Part shown: in pieces, positions 34,549 to 53,538 of the stretch | Layout of the letters: the number at the start of each line of letters is the position of its first letter | How positions within the stretch are numbered: the stretch's first letter is position 1 | Source: Arcuatula senhousia | Taxonomy: Eukaryota > Mollusca > Bivalvia > Mytilida > Mytilidae | NCBI GenBank assembly: GCA_963971305.1 | Contig: OZ020313.1 | Coordinates: 25,894,602-25,958,601, forward strand | Direction: 5' to 3' | DNA length: 64,000 nucleotides | Notes under the pieces: generated by a model | What the model saw: the letters and a program-made list of their open reading frames with translations, nothing else | Databases searched by the model: none | What the model was told of the DNA's origin: nothing | Program-made: the position numbers and the translations under genes

Positions 34549-37500
34549 ATGGCTGCTAAGAAAATTGGGAAGATTAATCTGAAAAATGCAGCGTTATTCT
34601 TGTGTGACATGCAGGAAAAATTCCGCGGAAATATAGTTTATTATCCACAGATCATCTCTGTAGCAAATAGAATGTTACAAAGTGCAAGAATCTTGGAAAT
34701 GCCGGTTGTTGTTACTGAACAGTATCCAAAAGGTCATTATATAGGTCGTTGGTTTAAAAACACAGAGACCTTCTCTATCAATAATGTGACATAAAAAAAA
34801 ACACAAGGGAGATACTACTTTCAACACCCCCTTTTTATACGACCGCAAAAAATTTGCGGACGTATTATGGTATGATGCTGTCGTCGACGACGACCGTCGT
34901 CGTCGTCGTTGTCTGTTAACTTTTTAGTGTTTCCACAATAACTTTAGTTCCAGTTATCCGATTGCTATGAAACTTTACAATGATGTTCCTTACCATAAAA
35001 GGATGCATGGGATTGATTTTGGGGGTCCCCCCATTTTTCGTTTAGAAATTAGGGGCCAAAAAAGGGCCAAAAATACTACTTTTTTGTTTGTTTCCACAAT
35101 AACTTTAGTTCTAGTTATCCAATTGCTATGAAATTTGACAGTGATGTTCCTTACCATACAAGGATGAATGGGATTGATTTTGGGGGTCCCCCCTTTTTTT
35201 GTTTCGAAATTAGGGGCCCCAAAGGGGAAAAAAATTCAAATATTTTACTTGTTTCCACCATAACTTTGGTCCTAGTTGGCCTATTGCTGTGAAATTTGTC
35301 AAGAATGTTTCTTACAATAAAAGAATGAACCTGATGAATTTTTGCGCCCCCCCTTTTTCTCCGTTGTGTAATTAGGGCCCAAAAGGGGCCAAAATAAAAA
35401 CTTTTTTATTTGTGGTCCGATTTTGAAATTTTTTTTTACATGTTTGTTCTTGTCAAATAGCGGATACAAAATTAAGAATTAATTTTTGCGACCCCCCCTT
35501 TTTCCCCCTATTACGTAATTAGGGGCCAAATGGGGCCAAAATCGAAACTTTTTTATTTGTGGTCCGATTTTGAAATTTTTTTTTGCAAGTTTATTTTTGT
35601 CAAGTAGCGAATCCAAATTTGAGAATTTATTTTTGCGACCCCCACCCCTTTTTCACCTGTTACATAATAAGGGGCCAAAAGGGGCCGAAATTGAAACTTT
35701 TTTATTTCTGGTCCGATTTTGAAAATTTTTTTTGCATATTTGTTCTTGTCAAATAGCTGATACAAAATTAAGAATTAATTTTGCGACCCCCCCTTTTTCC
35801 CCTTATTACGTAATTAGGGGCCAAATGGGGCCGAAATTGAAACTTTTTTATTTCTGGTCCGATTTTGAAAATTTTTTTTGCACGTTTGTTCTTGTCAAAT
35901 AGCGAATACAAAATTAAGAATTAATTTTTGCGACGCCCCCTTTTTCCCCCTATTACGTAATTAGGGGCCAAATGGGGCTTTTTATTTGTGGTCCGATTTT
36001 GAAAATTTTTTTGCAAATTTATTCTTGTCAGGTAGCGATTCTAAATTTAAGAATAAATTTTTTGGGCTGTAATCATAATTTTAAAAAAATTCTGGTTCGA
36101 TTTTTAATTTTTTCCCCAAACATTATTCTTTTAAAGAGTAGAATACAACATTCAAAATTTATATTTTTAGCCCCTGGGTTGAAAGTCCATCAGAGAAGCA
36201 TGTGTCAAAAACCTTTGTCAGTCCACCATGGGCTGTATGTGTCCAGAACAATAGACTATCCATATTAGGCCTAAAACGTACAGGGTTCAACATGTTGCGG
36301 TCGTATCATGCTGCGCTCGGCGAAGCTTTTTATTTATTATTAAATCATTACTCTCGTACCTTTTTTTTCGTGAACTTAGACTCATGGGTGCATGATTTTC
36401 CTTTCCAAAACACCCAAACAATTTGCATCTCAAGTTCAAATTCAGACTTTATTTGGACACTTTTGTTAAGGTCTAGGGCAAATTGTACAACAAGCATGAC
36501 AGGAGCTTGTATAAATTTTGGCTGGATAATAAACAAAATAAAATATATTCATGAATGTCAGAGGTGACTGATGTGCACGGGAAATAATTTTCATTTTTTT
36601 TATAAGTTTTCTCAACAAATGCTTTTCACAACCTCTGGATATTTTGTATGCAGCATAACCATTGGGGTTCAACATTGTGGAATTTGAGTACAATTCTATC
36701 TCTCACCTATTAATTGTTTAACGAAATTATATCATTTTTGTCCTTGACAATTATTCAAGGTATGTTATTATGTCTTACATTCTTTTTTCAGGTCTTGGAC
36801 CAACAGTTTCAGAGTTGGATGTTAGCCAAGAGAAAGTTTTCCCCAAGACTTCATTTTCCATGCTTATTCCACCTGTGGTTGATCACATGAAGTCTTTGCC
36901 TGGTAACTTGTAAACTTTTTTATGATTTAGGCATTACTGAGCCACGAGCACAGTATTATTATTCAGTTTGGCTTTATTTGAAAGAAAAAAAAGGGGGGAA
37001 ATGGACAATTGTTTTAACTGGATTATCATTTGAACTTTTTACAAATATTTCGAATTTATTAATGGTGAATGAGGCTGTGAGTATATGTAGTTTAGGGACT
37101 GTCAGTCGCTGTTTTCAGAGCTTGCCTAACTCTGTGGTTGCTTCTGAAAACAGCGCTAATGAGTATGTGACGTTTCGCTCCAAATTTTGAATTATGACAT
37201 TGTCAATACTTACTTCATTGAAAAGCAATCTACATAAAATAATAAAAAGCACAAATAAATTACGTTGCTTGTAAATATTTGCCACACAAAATAAATTTTA
37301 GAAGGGTGTTAATAAATATTCATGCGTCACCTATAACTTTAAGAAGCATTTCTGGACCATGAAAAATCAGTATCAGCATTAGGCAAATTTTTCACAGAAT
37401 ACCATAGAGCTACCCGCTGCGAGCTGTCAGGCTGTGCTCACTATAATGACTTATTCGAAATTGTATTACCCTGTTGTAGGAAAAATGTCTGCAATGAATT

Positions 37501-39080
37501 TCACTGCATTTATAATGCAATGTTTAACATAACTCTGGCAGTTTTAAATCAATATCATTAAGGACACTATATATTTCTTTTCTTTTCAGTCATTTTACTG
37601 TGAAAAAAAAGACAATGTGAAAATTTCCTGGTTTACAGTAAGGAATACTTTGGTTTCATTATTATTCGTTGGGTGTCAATGTTCGTGGTTTTCTTGGGTG
37701 GCCTTGACCAACGAAATAAGATACCGAACATAAAGGAAATTAAACATTGATTTGTACATGTATGTTACAGACCTCAGAACCACCATTTTAAGAATCAACG
37801 AACTTATCATTTTTCATCAAACCACGAAAACTGATACCAATCACATTATCAATTTTTTTTTAATGTGTTATTTTTAATTATCTTATTAATGTTTTAATAT
37901 GGAATTTTGTTGATTTTTTTTTTCAGATTTGAAGTCTGTGGTGCTGTGCGGTATAGAGAACCATGTCTGTATACAAAATACAGTGTTAGATTTATTAGAG
38001 GAAAACTTTGATGTCCATATTATTGCTGATGCATGTTCCTCCAGGTCAATGACAGACAGGTTGGTATCAACAGTGGTGGATTCAGATGGGGGGCAGAGGG
38101 GCTGGGCATACTTCCCCACCCCTTATTTAGATTGTTTTGTATAGAAATGCAAGATTCATCAAACTTTCAATACCAATTCAATATTAATAGCAATTATGCC
38201 CCCTCACAATGAAACTCTGAATCAGCTCTCGATCAAATTGCCCCAGACATAGGTTGATCATCTTAGTAATAATTTGGTTCCCCAGTTTTGTATTTTTGGT
38301 TTTATTGATATTGGCTCTTCATAATCATACTGGTTTGGCATTTTCAATATTTTTGGTAGAGCGCCTCTGATGGGTCTTAGATACGAACGAAACATGCGTC
38401 AGGCGTAGCAAAATTTATTGTCTGGAATTTTGTTGTCATTTTTATTGCATGCATTTTAATCCATCTTCCTCCAAAGTTGTCTTATAAACCCTTGCTGAAA
38501 TCAACCAAATATTCGGAGTTTTGACTTTTGTTCTCCTTGCCTACAAAATTTTGGGAAAATGATGCATTGTCTAAAGGTATTAGATATTTATTTTTTAATC
38601 CTGTTAATTGACCTTGACTGTCTGAATCTTGGTTTTAACAATGTGTTATTTTACAACTGTAAATTCTGTAATAATACTTGCTACATGTATTAAACACTAA
38701 CTTACTAAATTTACATTAAATTGCAATGCTTTGGTTTAAGGTTTCAGATTATTTGGACAAATTCACCTTTTCTTCACATGTGTTCTTCTGTTTTTCTAGA
38801 GTTATTCCCCTTTGAACATACAAATATTTATTCAACAAAAAACTTCATAATTTCTAAAAACATGAAATTCCTCAATTTCATTCTCTTGTTTTACAGAATG
38901 TTTGCCTTCCAAAGAATGAGGGAAGCTGGTGCCTTTATAACAACTAGTGAATGCATGATGCTTGGGCTATGTGGGGATGCAGCCCACCCAAAATTTAGGC
39001 CTGTACAGAAACTTATAACTGAGTCTGCCCCTGACACAGGACTTCTTAATACCACAATCAAAGGGGAGACAGCCTTGTGA
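34549..39080 (+). CDS. ISOC2: Isochorismatase domain-containing protein 2
   Basis: This is a cysteine-hydrolase-fold protein of the isochorismatase family; the animal protein's substrate is not settled. Exons are 34549-34732, 36792-36902, 37927-38059 and 38897-39080. The phases join cleanly into 203 residues, against 205 in human ISOC2. Residue D20 in [12 protein letters not shown]80 in FPKTSFSM and C113 in CGIENHVC correspond to the family's Asp-Lys-Cys triad. TEQYPKGLGPT spans the first junction, and DACSSRS and GDAAHPKF are further ISOC2 hallmarks. AATAAA stands eight bases after the TGA. Intron 1 holds a 1.5-kb mobile element, intron 2 a MITE and intron 3 a dispersed repeat. A vertebrate-like ISOC1 is longer at the N-terminus, so ISOC2 fits better. 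Confidence 0.94.
34832..36335 (+). mobile_element. ACGACCGCAA element in ISOC2 intron 1
   Basis: It opens TTTTTATACGACCGCAAAAA, with a GTCGTCGTCG repeat at about 34879-34910, and closes TGCGGTCGTATCATGCTGCG then CTTTTTATTT. Between are head-to-tail units of 150-190 bp (ATTTGTGGTCCGATTTTG, ATTAGGGGCCAAA). It is nearly identical to 43353-45258 over long stretches and in the same orientation. Confidence 0.85.
37646..37850. mobile_element. TACTTTGG-variant MITE in ISOC2 intron 2
   Basis: TACTTTGGTTTCATTATTAT and later TTCTTGGGTGGCC are mirrored by ACCACGAAAACTGATACC. The right tip is degraded. It ends about 75 bp before exon 3. Confidence 0.6.
38240..38443 (-). repeat. Diverged reverse copy of the 208-bp repeat in ISOC2 intron 3
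   Basis: It runs from CCCCAGACATAGG to TTTTGTTGTCATTT and contains the core ATGCGTCAGGCGTAGC. Orientation is opposite to the identical pair at 10843-11408. About 80-85 percent alike by eye. Confidence 0.75.
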
Positions 39081-39087
39081 TGGAATG

Positions 39088-39093
39088 AATAAA
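39088..39093 (+). terminator. ISOC2: ISOC2 polyadenylation signal
   Basis: AATAAA lies eight bases after the TGA at 39078-39080, which would give a very short 3' UTR. Confidence 0.5.
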
Positions 39094-39430
39094 CATGTTA
39101 GAATTAGTTTCGTTGACAAAATTATGAATCAAATGTACATGTTTACAAATATGTGATGAGGATGGTATTTGTATCATAAAACGGAATCGGGTACAGGGGG
39201 GGTGGGGGGTATTTTTAAACCGCATCATTGAAATATAAATAAATTTAGAAAACAATAACTTGCAAAAGGTCTTGTATTTAAATTTTGCTAAAAATGTTTC
39301 AGACACTGAGGAACCTTGAATTAAAAAAAAAAATCTTCAGAGTTGTTCCCCTTTGACCATAAAAAGCATATTTATCTGCCACAAATTCTGACAACTAATA
39401 TTGGTACATGTACTCTTTATGATCTTTTTT

Positions 39431-40226
39431 TAGTCCCCTACCGGCGAAAGCCGAAGGGGACTATAGGTTTGCGCTCTGTCCGTCCGTCTGTCCGTCTGTC
39501 CGTCTGTCTGTCACGCCTCAGTTTTCCGCACTTTTTTTCTAAACGCTTATAGATAATGAACTGATTTTTGGTATGTGAGTTTACCTTGATGAGTTACAGA
39601 TCAAGATTGAGTTTCGTGCCGGTCCACAATTTTTTATGGGAGTTATGGCCCTTTGAACTTTGAAAATTCACTAAAATTTCAGTTTTCCGCACTTTTTTTC
39701 TAAACGCTTATAGATAATGAACTGATTTTTGGTATGTGAGTTTACCTTGATGAGTTACAGATCAAGTTTGAGTTTTGTGCCCGTCCACAAATTTTTATGG
39801 GAATTATGGCCCTTTGAACTTTGAAAATTCACTAAAATTTCAGTTTTCCGCACTTTTTATCTAAACGCTTATAGATAATGAACTGATTTTTGGTATGTGA
39901 GTTTACCTTGCTGAGTTACAGATCAAGTTCGAGTTTCGTGCCGGTCCACAAATTTTTATGGGAGTTATGGCCCTTTGAACTTTGAAAATTCACTAAAATT
40001 TCAGTTTTCCGCACTTTTTATCTAAACGCTTATAGATAATTAACTGATTTTTGGTATGTGACTCACTAAAATTCACTAAAATTTCAGTAAGTTAGAAAAT
40101 CCATTGCAATTTTGTTTTCTACACTTTTTTATTGTTCCTTTTAGATAATAAACTGATCAAGTTTAGGTATTCATTTGTTTGACAAATTGTTACCAGTGAC
40201 TGAAATATGAGGCCGGTAGGGGACTA
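39431..40226 (+). mobile_element. TAGTCCCCTACCGGC element with 161-bp tandem units
   Basis: A perfect 15-bp TIR: TAGTCCCCTACCGGC at 39431-39445 and its reverse complement at 40212-40226. GTCCGTCCGTCTGTCCG (39478-39515) lies just inside the left end. Units beginning GTTTTCCGCACTTTTT start at 39521, 39682, 39843 and 40004, an exact 161-bp period, and the last unit is broken off. There is no coding capacity. Confidence 0.9.
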
Positions 40227-41952
40227 TGTATTGTTTTGCAATACTCTCAGAATGCTTGTTTTCTTTCTATTCTAAAATGATTTCATGAGTAAAATATTGT
40301 ACATGCAGCTGTATAGGGATGTTTACAAAGTCTGTTTTGATAATCAAACTACTTGAACTTCTTGTATTGCTGTTTATACAAGTTATATAGTTGATGCTCC
40401 CAAACGCTTTGATGTGGTCAATTTGAAAAAAAAGCAATTTAAAAAAAATAGTTATTTGACTTAGCTCTCTGTTTTATGCCCCATCCATGAGAGTAGGGGG
40501 CATATAGTGCTCCAGTTTGGTCTGTTGTCTGTCCCAAATGGTTAGATCGGGCATTACCCAGTATGTCTTTTGGACATATTCTTCTTTGTGTTTCGCCAGG
40601 TATATAATGATTCTATTTTCCTAATGTTACAGTATTAATTGAAAAAAAAAATATTGTAATTAACACCTTAAATAATATGAGTAGTCTTTAAATATGTATT
40701 TTTATCATATTGATACACAGTTATTGTTATATTATTGTTGACATAAATGTCATGGATTATAGAAATGATGATTCAAAGCAGCATTATATAAATATTGATT
40801 CAAAGCAGCATTATATAAATATATTGTTAAAATGTGCCAAGATTTATATTTATTCAAGAATAAAAATGTGTTTTTGATTAAAGTTAAATATATGCTTGTA
40901 TTTGTAGCTTGAAAAAAGTAAAATTTGCTATCCTAGTACAATGTATGATGCAAGGTGTCAGTTTCTGTTGAAAAAGAGATTTAAGAAGCTACTGATAGAA
41001 CTTGTTTTTAATCATTCTTGAATTTGAAGCTGGTGATCATCTCTATACAAAAGTACATTGTATACTACAAAGCGGTCTGGTGAAAACAGTTTTCTCAGTG
41101 ACAACTTATCATAGCCTCTTGATATTTAGTACATGTATACTGCATAAGCATGGGGCCCCATTACTTAGGATTTGATTTCAGGTCTGTTGCTTACCTACTT
41201 CCTGTTTATACAAATCTGGTTGTTATTGACAGAAATATTTTTCTGATTTTGTCCCCATCACCATTTTCTCTATGATAAGCTTTAACAAAAGAAAAAAGGT
41301 CTAATGTGGTTTTAAAAAAAATTCTTTTGACACCAGCCATTTGAAAAATGTTACATGTAGTGAGGCCATAACAAAATATATTTAGGATTTCAATGTTTGA
41401 AAACATTGGGTAGGTAGATACATGTAGGCAGACCCATTTTATTTTTATACCCAATGCAACAAAGTTGCAAAGGGTAAAAAAAAATGTTTTTGACTGGTCC
41501 ATCCATCCCTCCTCCGTCCAAATTTCTGTAACAGATATCCCAGAACTATTAATCCTAGGCTCTTCATATTTGGTATGTAGCTTCAGGTAGGGGTCCCATA
41601 TCGTGGGATACGTTTTCAGGTCTGTTGATCATTTACTTCCTGTTAAACAAGCCAACAAAGACTTTTTTCACTAAATTTTCAGGGTTGAAAATTAATGGTA
41701 ACAGATTTCTTAGCAGCTATTTATCATAGGCTTTTGATATTTGGTATATAGCTTCTGGTAAAGGTCCCACATGATGAAATACATTTTCAGGTCTGTTGAT
41801 CATCTACTTTCTGTTTAACACGCTGACTTAGACTTTTTTCACTAAATTATAAGGGTTGGAAATTTCTGTAACAGATTTCTCAACAATTATAATCTGTAGG
41901 CTTTAAATATTTGGTATATAAAACCTAGATAAACCTTCTTTTGTGTGTTATT
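40227..41952. repeat. Intergenic with a GGGGCATATAG terminus and a worn tandem array
   Basis: Near 40495 stands GGGGGCATATAGTGCTCCAG followed by GTCTGTTGTCTGTCCC, the same terminus as at 18003. From about 41050 to 41930 diverged units recur with GGTCTGTTGATCAT-TACTT-CTGTT and TTTGGTATATAGCTTCTGG. A CAACAAAGTTGCAAAGGGT edge lies near 41458. No gene was seen. Confidence 0.45.
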
Positions 41953-42970
41953 ATGTCTCTCCTTCCCAGAAGGGGGAGACATATTGTTTTTGTGTCAGTT
42001 CTTCTTTTTCTTCTTCTTTTTCTCAAATTTCTCAAAAAAAAAGGTCAAATTAATGCTAATTTTACATGTAAAGTGTGTCCGGCCATATTTTTTTTATCCT
42101 TTGATATAGGGCTTTGATATTTGGCATATTGGCGTATCACCATGAGACAATGTGTTGCGTACCAGAATGACTTTTATATGACCTTGACCAGACCTGGGGT
42201 CAATTACATACTAAAGTAATTAATTACAATTTAATTAAAATTACATTTTTTCAGTAAAATTACACATTACATTATCCAAAATTTACACAATTACTTTGGT
42301 AATGTAATTAATTACTTTTGAATTACTTTATATGTGGTTTGTAAAATACAAAAGACACTTATGCAAATATTTTTGTAAAGTGAATGAACATAAGGCTATG
42401 ATTGCCAGTTGCTTACATCCAGAATAAATTCTCTTTATTTATAAATCCTAACTGTATTCGGACATCTTTGTTCAAAAACTTTTCCGAAATTAGGACCTTT
42501 GACTTCAAGGTCAAATTAATGCTAATTTTACATACAAAGTGTGTCAGGGTCATAACTTCTTTGTTCTTTGACATAGGAATTTGATAATTGACATGTAGAT
42601 GTATCACCATGAGATGACGTGTAGCATACCAGAATGACCTTTATATAACTTTGAACTTTGACCTCAAGGTCAAATTAAAACTAATTTTACATGTTAAGCA
42701 TGTCTTGGCCATATATATTTTTTACCCTTTGACATAAGCCTTTTATATTTGACATGATGATGTGTCGTCATGGGAACAGTGTGCTGACAACCTCAATGAA
42801 TTTGACCTGTGACTTCAAGGTCAAATAATGTTAATTTTACATGCAAAACCTTCCAGGCCATAACTTTTTATCCTTTGACATATAGCTTTAGAATGTATAT
42901 TTGTGACTTTGACCTTTTGACCTCAAGGTTGAACTTGTGCTACTCTGGCAAATTTCGGAAGGGGAGACAT
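41953..42970 (+). mobile_element. ATGTCTCCCC-ended element with tandem units
   Basis: The left edge ATGTCTCTCCTTCCCAGAAG is itself nearly palindromic, and the right edge is GGGGAGACAT at 42961-42970. A TTCTTCTTTTTCTTCTTC run follows the left end. About five worn units of 120-180 bp carry CAAGGTCAAATTAATGCTAATTTTAC-like sequence. Same family as 48029-48480. Confidence 0.65.
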
Positions 42971-43093
42971 CCCTTTTAGTGCACTAAAACAGCTTTTCCT
43001 AGTTTCCTTTTTTTTTGTCTTTTCAACTTGGATATAAAGGTAATAACAAAATTGCCGCACTAAGAGGATCAATCTCAAATGTCCAAAAGAATT

Positions 43094-45520
43094 TTTTTGA
43101 TTGACCACCCCTGTTTCATATTTATACTGCTGCTTTGAAGAAAAGAGGGGTATACTGTTTTACCTGTGTCTGTCCATATAGTTCTGTCCCCCTTTTATTT
43201 ACTCCTTTACCCGTAACTGTAAGTTGCTGATATTTGGTGACAAGTTTTATATGGGCATGGTGCATAGTGGGACATTTATTTTTGTAAATCGGACATCTAC
43301 TTCCTGTTTGCAAAAAAACTTTTATATTTTTCGGTAGTTCCGTCCCACTGTCTTTTTATACGACCGCAAAAAATTTGCGGACGTATTATGGTATGATGCT
43401 GTCGTCGTCGTCGTCGTCATCTTCGTCGTCGGTGTCTGTTAACTTTTTAGTGTTTCCACAATAACTTTAGTTCCAGTTATCCGATTGCTATGAAACTTTA
43501 CAATGATGTTCCTTACCATAAAAGGATGAATGGGATTGATTTTGGGGGTCCCCCCATTTTTCGTTTAGAAATTAGGGGCCAAAAAAGGGCCAAAAATACT
43601 ACTTTTTTGTTTGTTTCCACAATAACTTTAGTTCTAGTTATCCAATTGCTATGAAATTTGACAGTGATGTTCCTTACCATACAAGGATGAATGGGATTGA
43701 TTTTGGGGGTCCCCCTTTTTTGTTTCGAAATTAGGGGCCCAAAAGGGGCAAAAAATTCAAATATTTTACTTGTTTTCACCATAACTTTGGTCCTAGTTGG
43801 CCTATTGCTGTGAAATTTGTCAAGAATGTTTCTTAAAATAAAAGAATGAACCTGATGAATTTTTGCACCCCCTTTTTCTCCGTTGTGTAATTAGGGGCCA
43901 AAAGGGGCCAAAATAAAAACTTTTTTATTTGTGGTCCGATTTTGAAAATTTTTTTTGCATGTTTGTTCTTGTCAAATAGCGGATACAAAATTAAGAATTA
44001 ATTTTTGCGACGGCCCCCTTTTTTCCCCTATTACATAATAAGGGGCCAAATGGGGCCAAAATCGAAACTTTTATTTGTGGTCCGATTTTGAAATTTTTTT
44101 TGCTAGTTTATTTTTGTCAAGAAGCAAATCCAAATTTGAGAATTTATTTTTGCGACCCCCACCCCTTTTTCACCTGTTACGTAATAAGGGGCTAAAAGGG
44201 GCCAAAAGCGAAACTTTTTTAATTCTTGTCCGATTTTGATAAATTTTTTTTGCAAGTTTATTCTTGTCAAGTAGCAGATATATTTTTGTGTCCCCTTTTT
44301 TTTACTGTTACGTTATTAGGGACCAAAAGGGGCCAAAATTGTAACTTTTTTTATTTTTGGTCCAATTTTGAATTTTTTTTTGCATGTTTGTTCTTGTCAA
44401 ATAGCGGATACAAAATTAAGAATTAATTTTTGCGACCCCCCTTTTTCCCCTATTACGTATTTAGGGGCCAAATGGGGCCAAAATCGAAACTTTTTTATTT
44501 GTGGTCCGATTTTGAAATTTTTTTTGCTAGTTTATTTTTGTCAAGAAGCAAATCCAAATTTGAGAATTTATTTTTGCGACCCCCACCCCTTTTTCACCTG
44601 TTACGTAATAAGGGGCTAAAAGGGGCCGAAAGCGAAACTTTTTTAATTCTTGTCCGATTTTGATAAAAAATTTTTGCAAGTTTATTCTTGTCAAGTAGCA
44701 GATATATTTTTGTGTCCCCTTTTTTTACTGTTACGTTATTAGGGACCAAAAGGGGCCAAAATTGTAACTTTTTTAATTCTGGTCCGATATTGAAATTTTT
44801 TTTGCATGTTTGTTCTTGTCAAATAGCGAATTCAAAATTAAGAATTTTTTGTAACCCCCCCTTTTTCCCCCATTATGTAATTAGGGGCCAAATGGGGCTT
44901 TTTTATTTGTGATCCGATTTTGAAATTTTTTTTTTGTAAATTTATTCTTGTCAGGTAGCGATTCTAAATTTAAGAATAAATTTTTGGGGCTGTAATCATA
45001 ATTTTAAGAAAATTCTGGTTCGATTTTTAATTTTTTCCCCAAACATTATTCTTTTAAAGAGTAGAATAAAACATTCAAAATTTATATTTTTACCCCCTGG
45101 GTCGAAAGTCCATCAGAGAAGCATGTGTCATAAACCTTTGTCAGTCCACCATGGGCTCCATGTGTCCAGAACAATAGACTATCCATATTAGGCCTAAAAC
45201 ATACAGAGTTCAACATGTTGCGGTCGTATCATGCTTTGCTCAGCGAAGCTTTTTATTTACTTATAACGCAGCTACTATTACTGCTTAGTTGCTGATATTT
45301 GATGCATTGTGGGATACATTTATCAGAGGTCTACTTCCTTTTTGTAAACTTTTTAATTTTCTGTCACACTTTTTATTTTTTCCTAACTCCTGACCAGGTA
45401 CTATGAATCCTAGGGATTTGCTGATATTTGGTAACATTCTTTATATAGGCATGATGCATTGTGGGATATGCCTTTAGGTCCATTGGACATCTACTTTCTG
45501 TTTGTAGAAAACTCAGTATT
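43094..45520. repeat. Old repeat array split by the 43353-45258 element
   Basis: The flanks 43094-43352 and 45259-45520 share GTTGCTGATATTTGGT, ATGGTGCATAGTGGG-like and CATCTACTTCCTGTTTG segments, so they are parts of one array interrupted by the younger insertion. Related sequence occurs near 56520-56720. Confidence 0.55.
43353..45258 (+). mobile_element. ACGACCGCAA element, longer twin of 34832-36335
   Basis: Same ends as its twin, with GTCGTCGTCGTCGTCGTC at about 43399 and several more internal units, including an imperfect repeat of a roughly 490-bp block (about 43960-44410 and 44410-44780). The first 500 bp differ from the twin at only a few positions by eye, suggesting recent amplification or gene conversion. 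Confidence 0.85.
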
Positions 45521-47030
45521 ATATGCTTGGCATAGTTGTGAAAGCCTGGTTTCAAAAGACAAATCCAGTTAACATGAACAAGAACAACATAAAGAAACAG
45601 ACACAACAAAACCATTGAAAAAAGATAAGCGGAACTTATTAATCACAAAGAAAAAAGGCTGAAACATATGATTTTGTGATTTTATTTCTAAATTGGAAGC
45701 AACAAATTCCAAATTCAAAAGAAAGCTTGAATAATATATTTAAATTTCATAATAATCATTATTAGCCAATATGTATCTATCTATATGCACAGAAACAAAA
45801 AAAAATGTGTTTGTCAAACTGGTGTCATAATATAATATGATTTAAGCACCTCTAAAGAGTCTTTTGTCTCATAACCTATTCAATAGACAAAGGAACAATA
45901 CACTCATTGCCAAGTGCATATATGACAATTTTACCAGAAGTCTGTAAGAAGAAAAATGTCTCATAAGAGTTATTTCCCTTTGACTGTGAAGTATAAATAT
46001 ATTTTGAATAACTGCCATATTGATTTCTACAAAGTTCAATGATAGAACTGTGCACATTTTTTTTAATGGACTATTAAAAAATCAGCATGTGCTTCAGAGA
46101 ATTTTATTTCATTTTATATTTTTTAATGTGTTTGCACCAATGCTGTATCACATAAATATGTAGATTCTACTTCCCAAGATGGTAATTTGATTTTATTTTA
46201 GAATATTACAAAATTCTTTCAGTTTTATGGAATTTTTAATACACATTAGTGAAAAAAAATTAGATAAATAAAAACCTCCAAGCCACCCAAATATTTTCAA
46301 CATATGTTGATGAGAATTTATTTATTAACTTGATGTGACCGTAAAGTTGTTTTGATTTTTTTTTAATATCTACCAATTCTGAAGCTTGAAGATGTTTTTA
46401 CATACCAAGAAGCCCTGGCTTTAAATAGGCAGGTCTAAATGATATGCATATCTACTTATTCAAGCAAGAACTACAACAGACTTGGCAAAATAGATTTAGG
46501 ATCTTTCTGACCGAATGCCAGTTTTGGGGTTTTACTCCAATATGTTCGTCAAAAATGTTCCGAATCTGTCTGTCCAATTCAAATTTTGTCTGACACTTGA
46601 TTTGGTCAGACACATTTCACCATGTCTGACTACAGTATAATTTTCCTTTAGAGAATCTATTAAACAATGTTTACCTATTGGAACATATGTATTATCAAAA
46701 ATTGTAGTGCATGAGGCAATCACCCATTTAGACTTTATAAATGGTCATTGTTAGTTGATTATTGTTCTATATGTTGCCTAAAAGAAAGCTTTACAACTTG
46801 CTGATTGTATAATTAAAAGTAGAAAATAATGTAAACATTAAGAACTTTTTAATTTTATTAGGACCAGCTGTATTCTTCTCAAAAATCATTTGATTAACAA
46901 AGCCTTAAAACTATGGTAAGTTTTATGCAAAACATTTGGTTTTAGCTCTGTCTTTAAAGATTGGAATTGCTGAGTTGATTGCATTGTTATCTTTGAACTT
47001 AAAACCATCAAGATTCCATGTCAGTCAATG
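45521..47030. other. Intergenic, downstream of METTL1
   Basis: AT-rich and without a recognised exon or repeat family. It contains the 3' flank of METTL1 (minus strand). Confidence 0.45.
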
Positions 47031-52515
<5,485 letters not shown>

Positions 52516-52540
52516 CTGAAAAACAAACCAGAAAGTGGCA

Positions 52541-53532
52541 AATGTTAAAAATGTCCAGATTAAACTCAAAACATTTAAGAACACACAAAATTTTGTAAAA
52601 AAATTCATGTATTTTTAAAATATTAAAGTTTAAAAATTAAAACTGTACTTTTCAAATGTTTTATTTCATACAAAATCTCATTTATCATGTTTATAAAAGC
52701 AAGATATTGTGAGATGTCACTTAAATATTCAAATTAATAATTCTATAACCATGATAACACACTTAACTTATAATTTATATACTTAATTAAATGTTTCATG
52801 TTTTCTATCATCAATCATGTCAATCAATTGTAATTGTTTTGTTTTGTCATCATCTTCGGCCCTTAATTGGACTTAATAAATTTATCCTATCTTTATCTCT
52901 ATCTTATCATATGTTAGACCACTAAAATATCAAAATGGCCACCTAACATTTCATTCTGAGGGGGCCGATGGGTTTATTTCGTTCTCCGTTACTGGCAATT
53001 TTTATTTTCCGTGAACTGTGATTTGTTGAAATATTTTTCCATGCATCATGATTGGATATTGCACGTGAACCATTCTCAGCAAAGTATTTTGTCCATGATT
53101 CGTTTTAGGCATGCTTTACAGTTATACAAAGTCAAATTTTTATCCGTGAACAAAAATTTAGCCATATTTCCGTGTTTCGTTATTTGCATTTTTTATTCTT
53201 TGTGATTCGTGATCAGGACCCCCCATCAGGACCCCCATTCTGCCTCTGGTCATGCTGGTAGTCAAAAATTTTGTCTACAAAATATCACATTTCACTTTGA
53301 GGGCTGAGTATAGGCATAGACCTGTATAAAAATGCAGCAAGATCGTCGTAAAGCCGATGCCAGATTATCGTAACTTCAAAATTTATTTTAAAATGATTAT
53401 CGTAACTCAAATAAAATGATAAAAAATAAAATCGTTACATTCCAATTCCTACAGAAAAATGCAAAAAAAAAAAATATCAAACAAAATATTTATTACAACG
53501 CTTGTTACAACTTGCACCCTAGCTGTATCTTG
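52541..53532. other. METTL1 intron or upstream region, first exon not found
   Basis: The acceptor of the 52391-52515 exon requires another exon further right. I searched by eye for a reverse-strand frame encoding RQRAHSNP-like sequence here and beyond and did not see one. A worn GGGGCCGATGGG...GACCCCCATC inverted pair (about 52970-53240) marks a small element. GATTATCGTAACT strings lie at 53370-53405. Confidence 0.4.
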
Positions 53533-53538
53533 GGATCT

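Noticed and set aside
36202..36567. 121-codon frame in ISOC2 intron 1
   Set aside because: It starts inside a mobile element terminus and continues into unique intron sequence, with no resemblance to any family.
44226..44912. Several overlapping open frames rich in F, L and CSCQ-type repeats
   Set aside because: They are translations of the tandem units of the 43353-45258 element.
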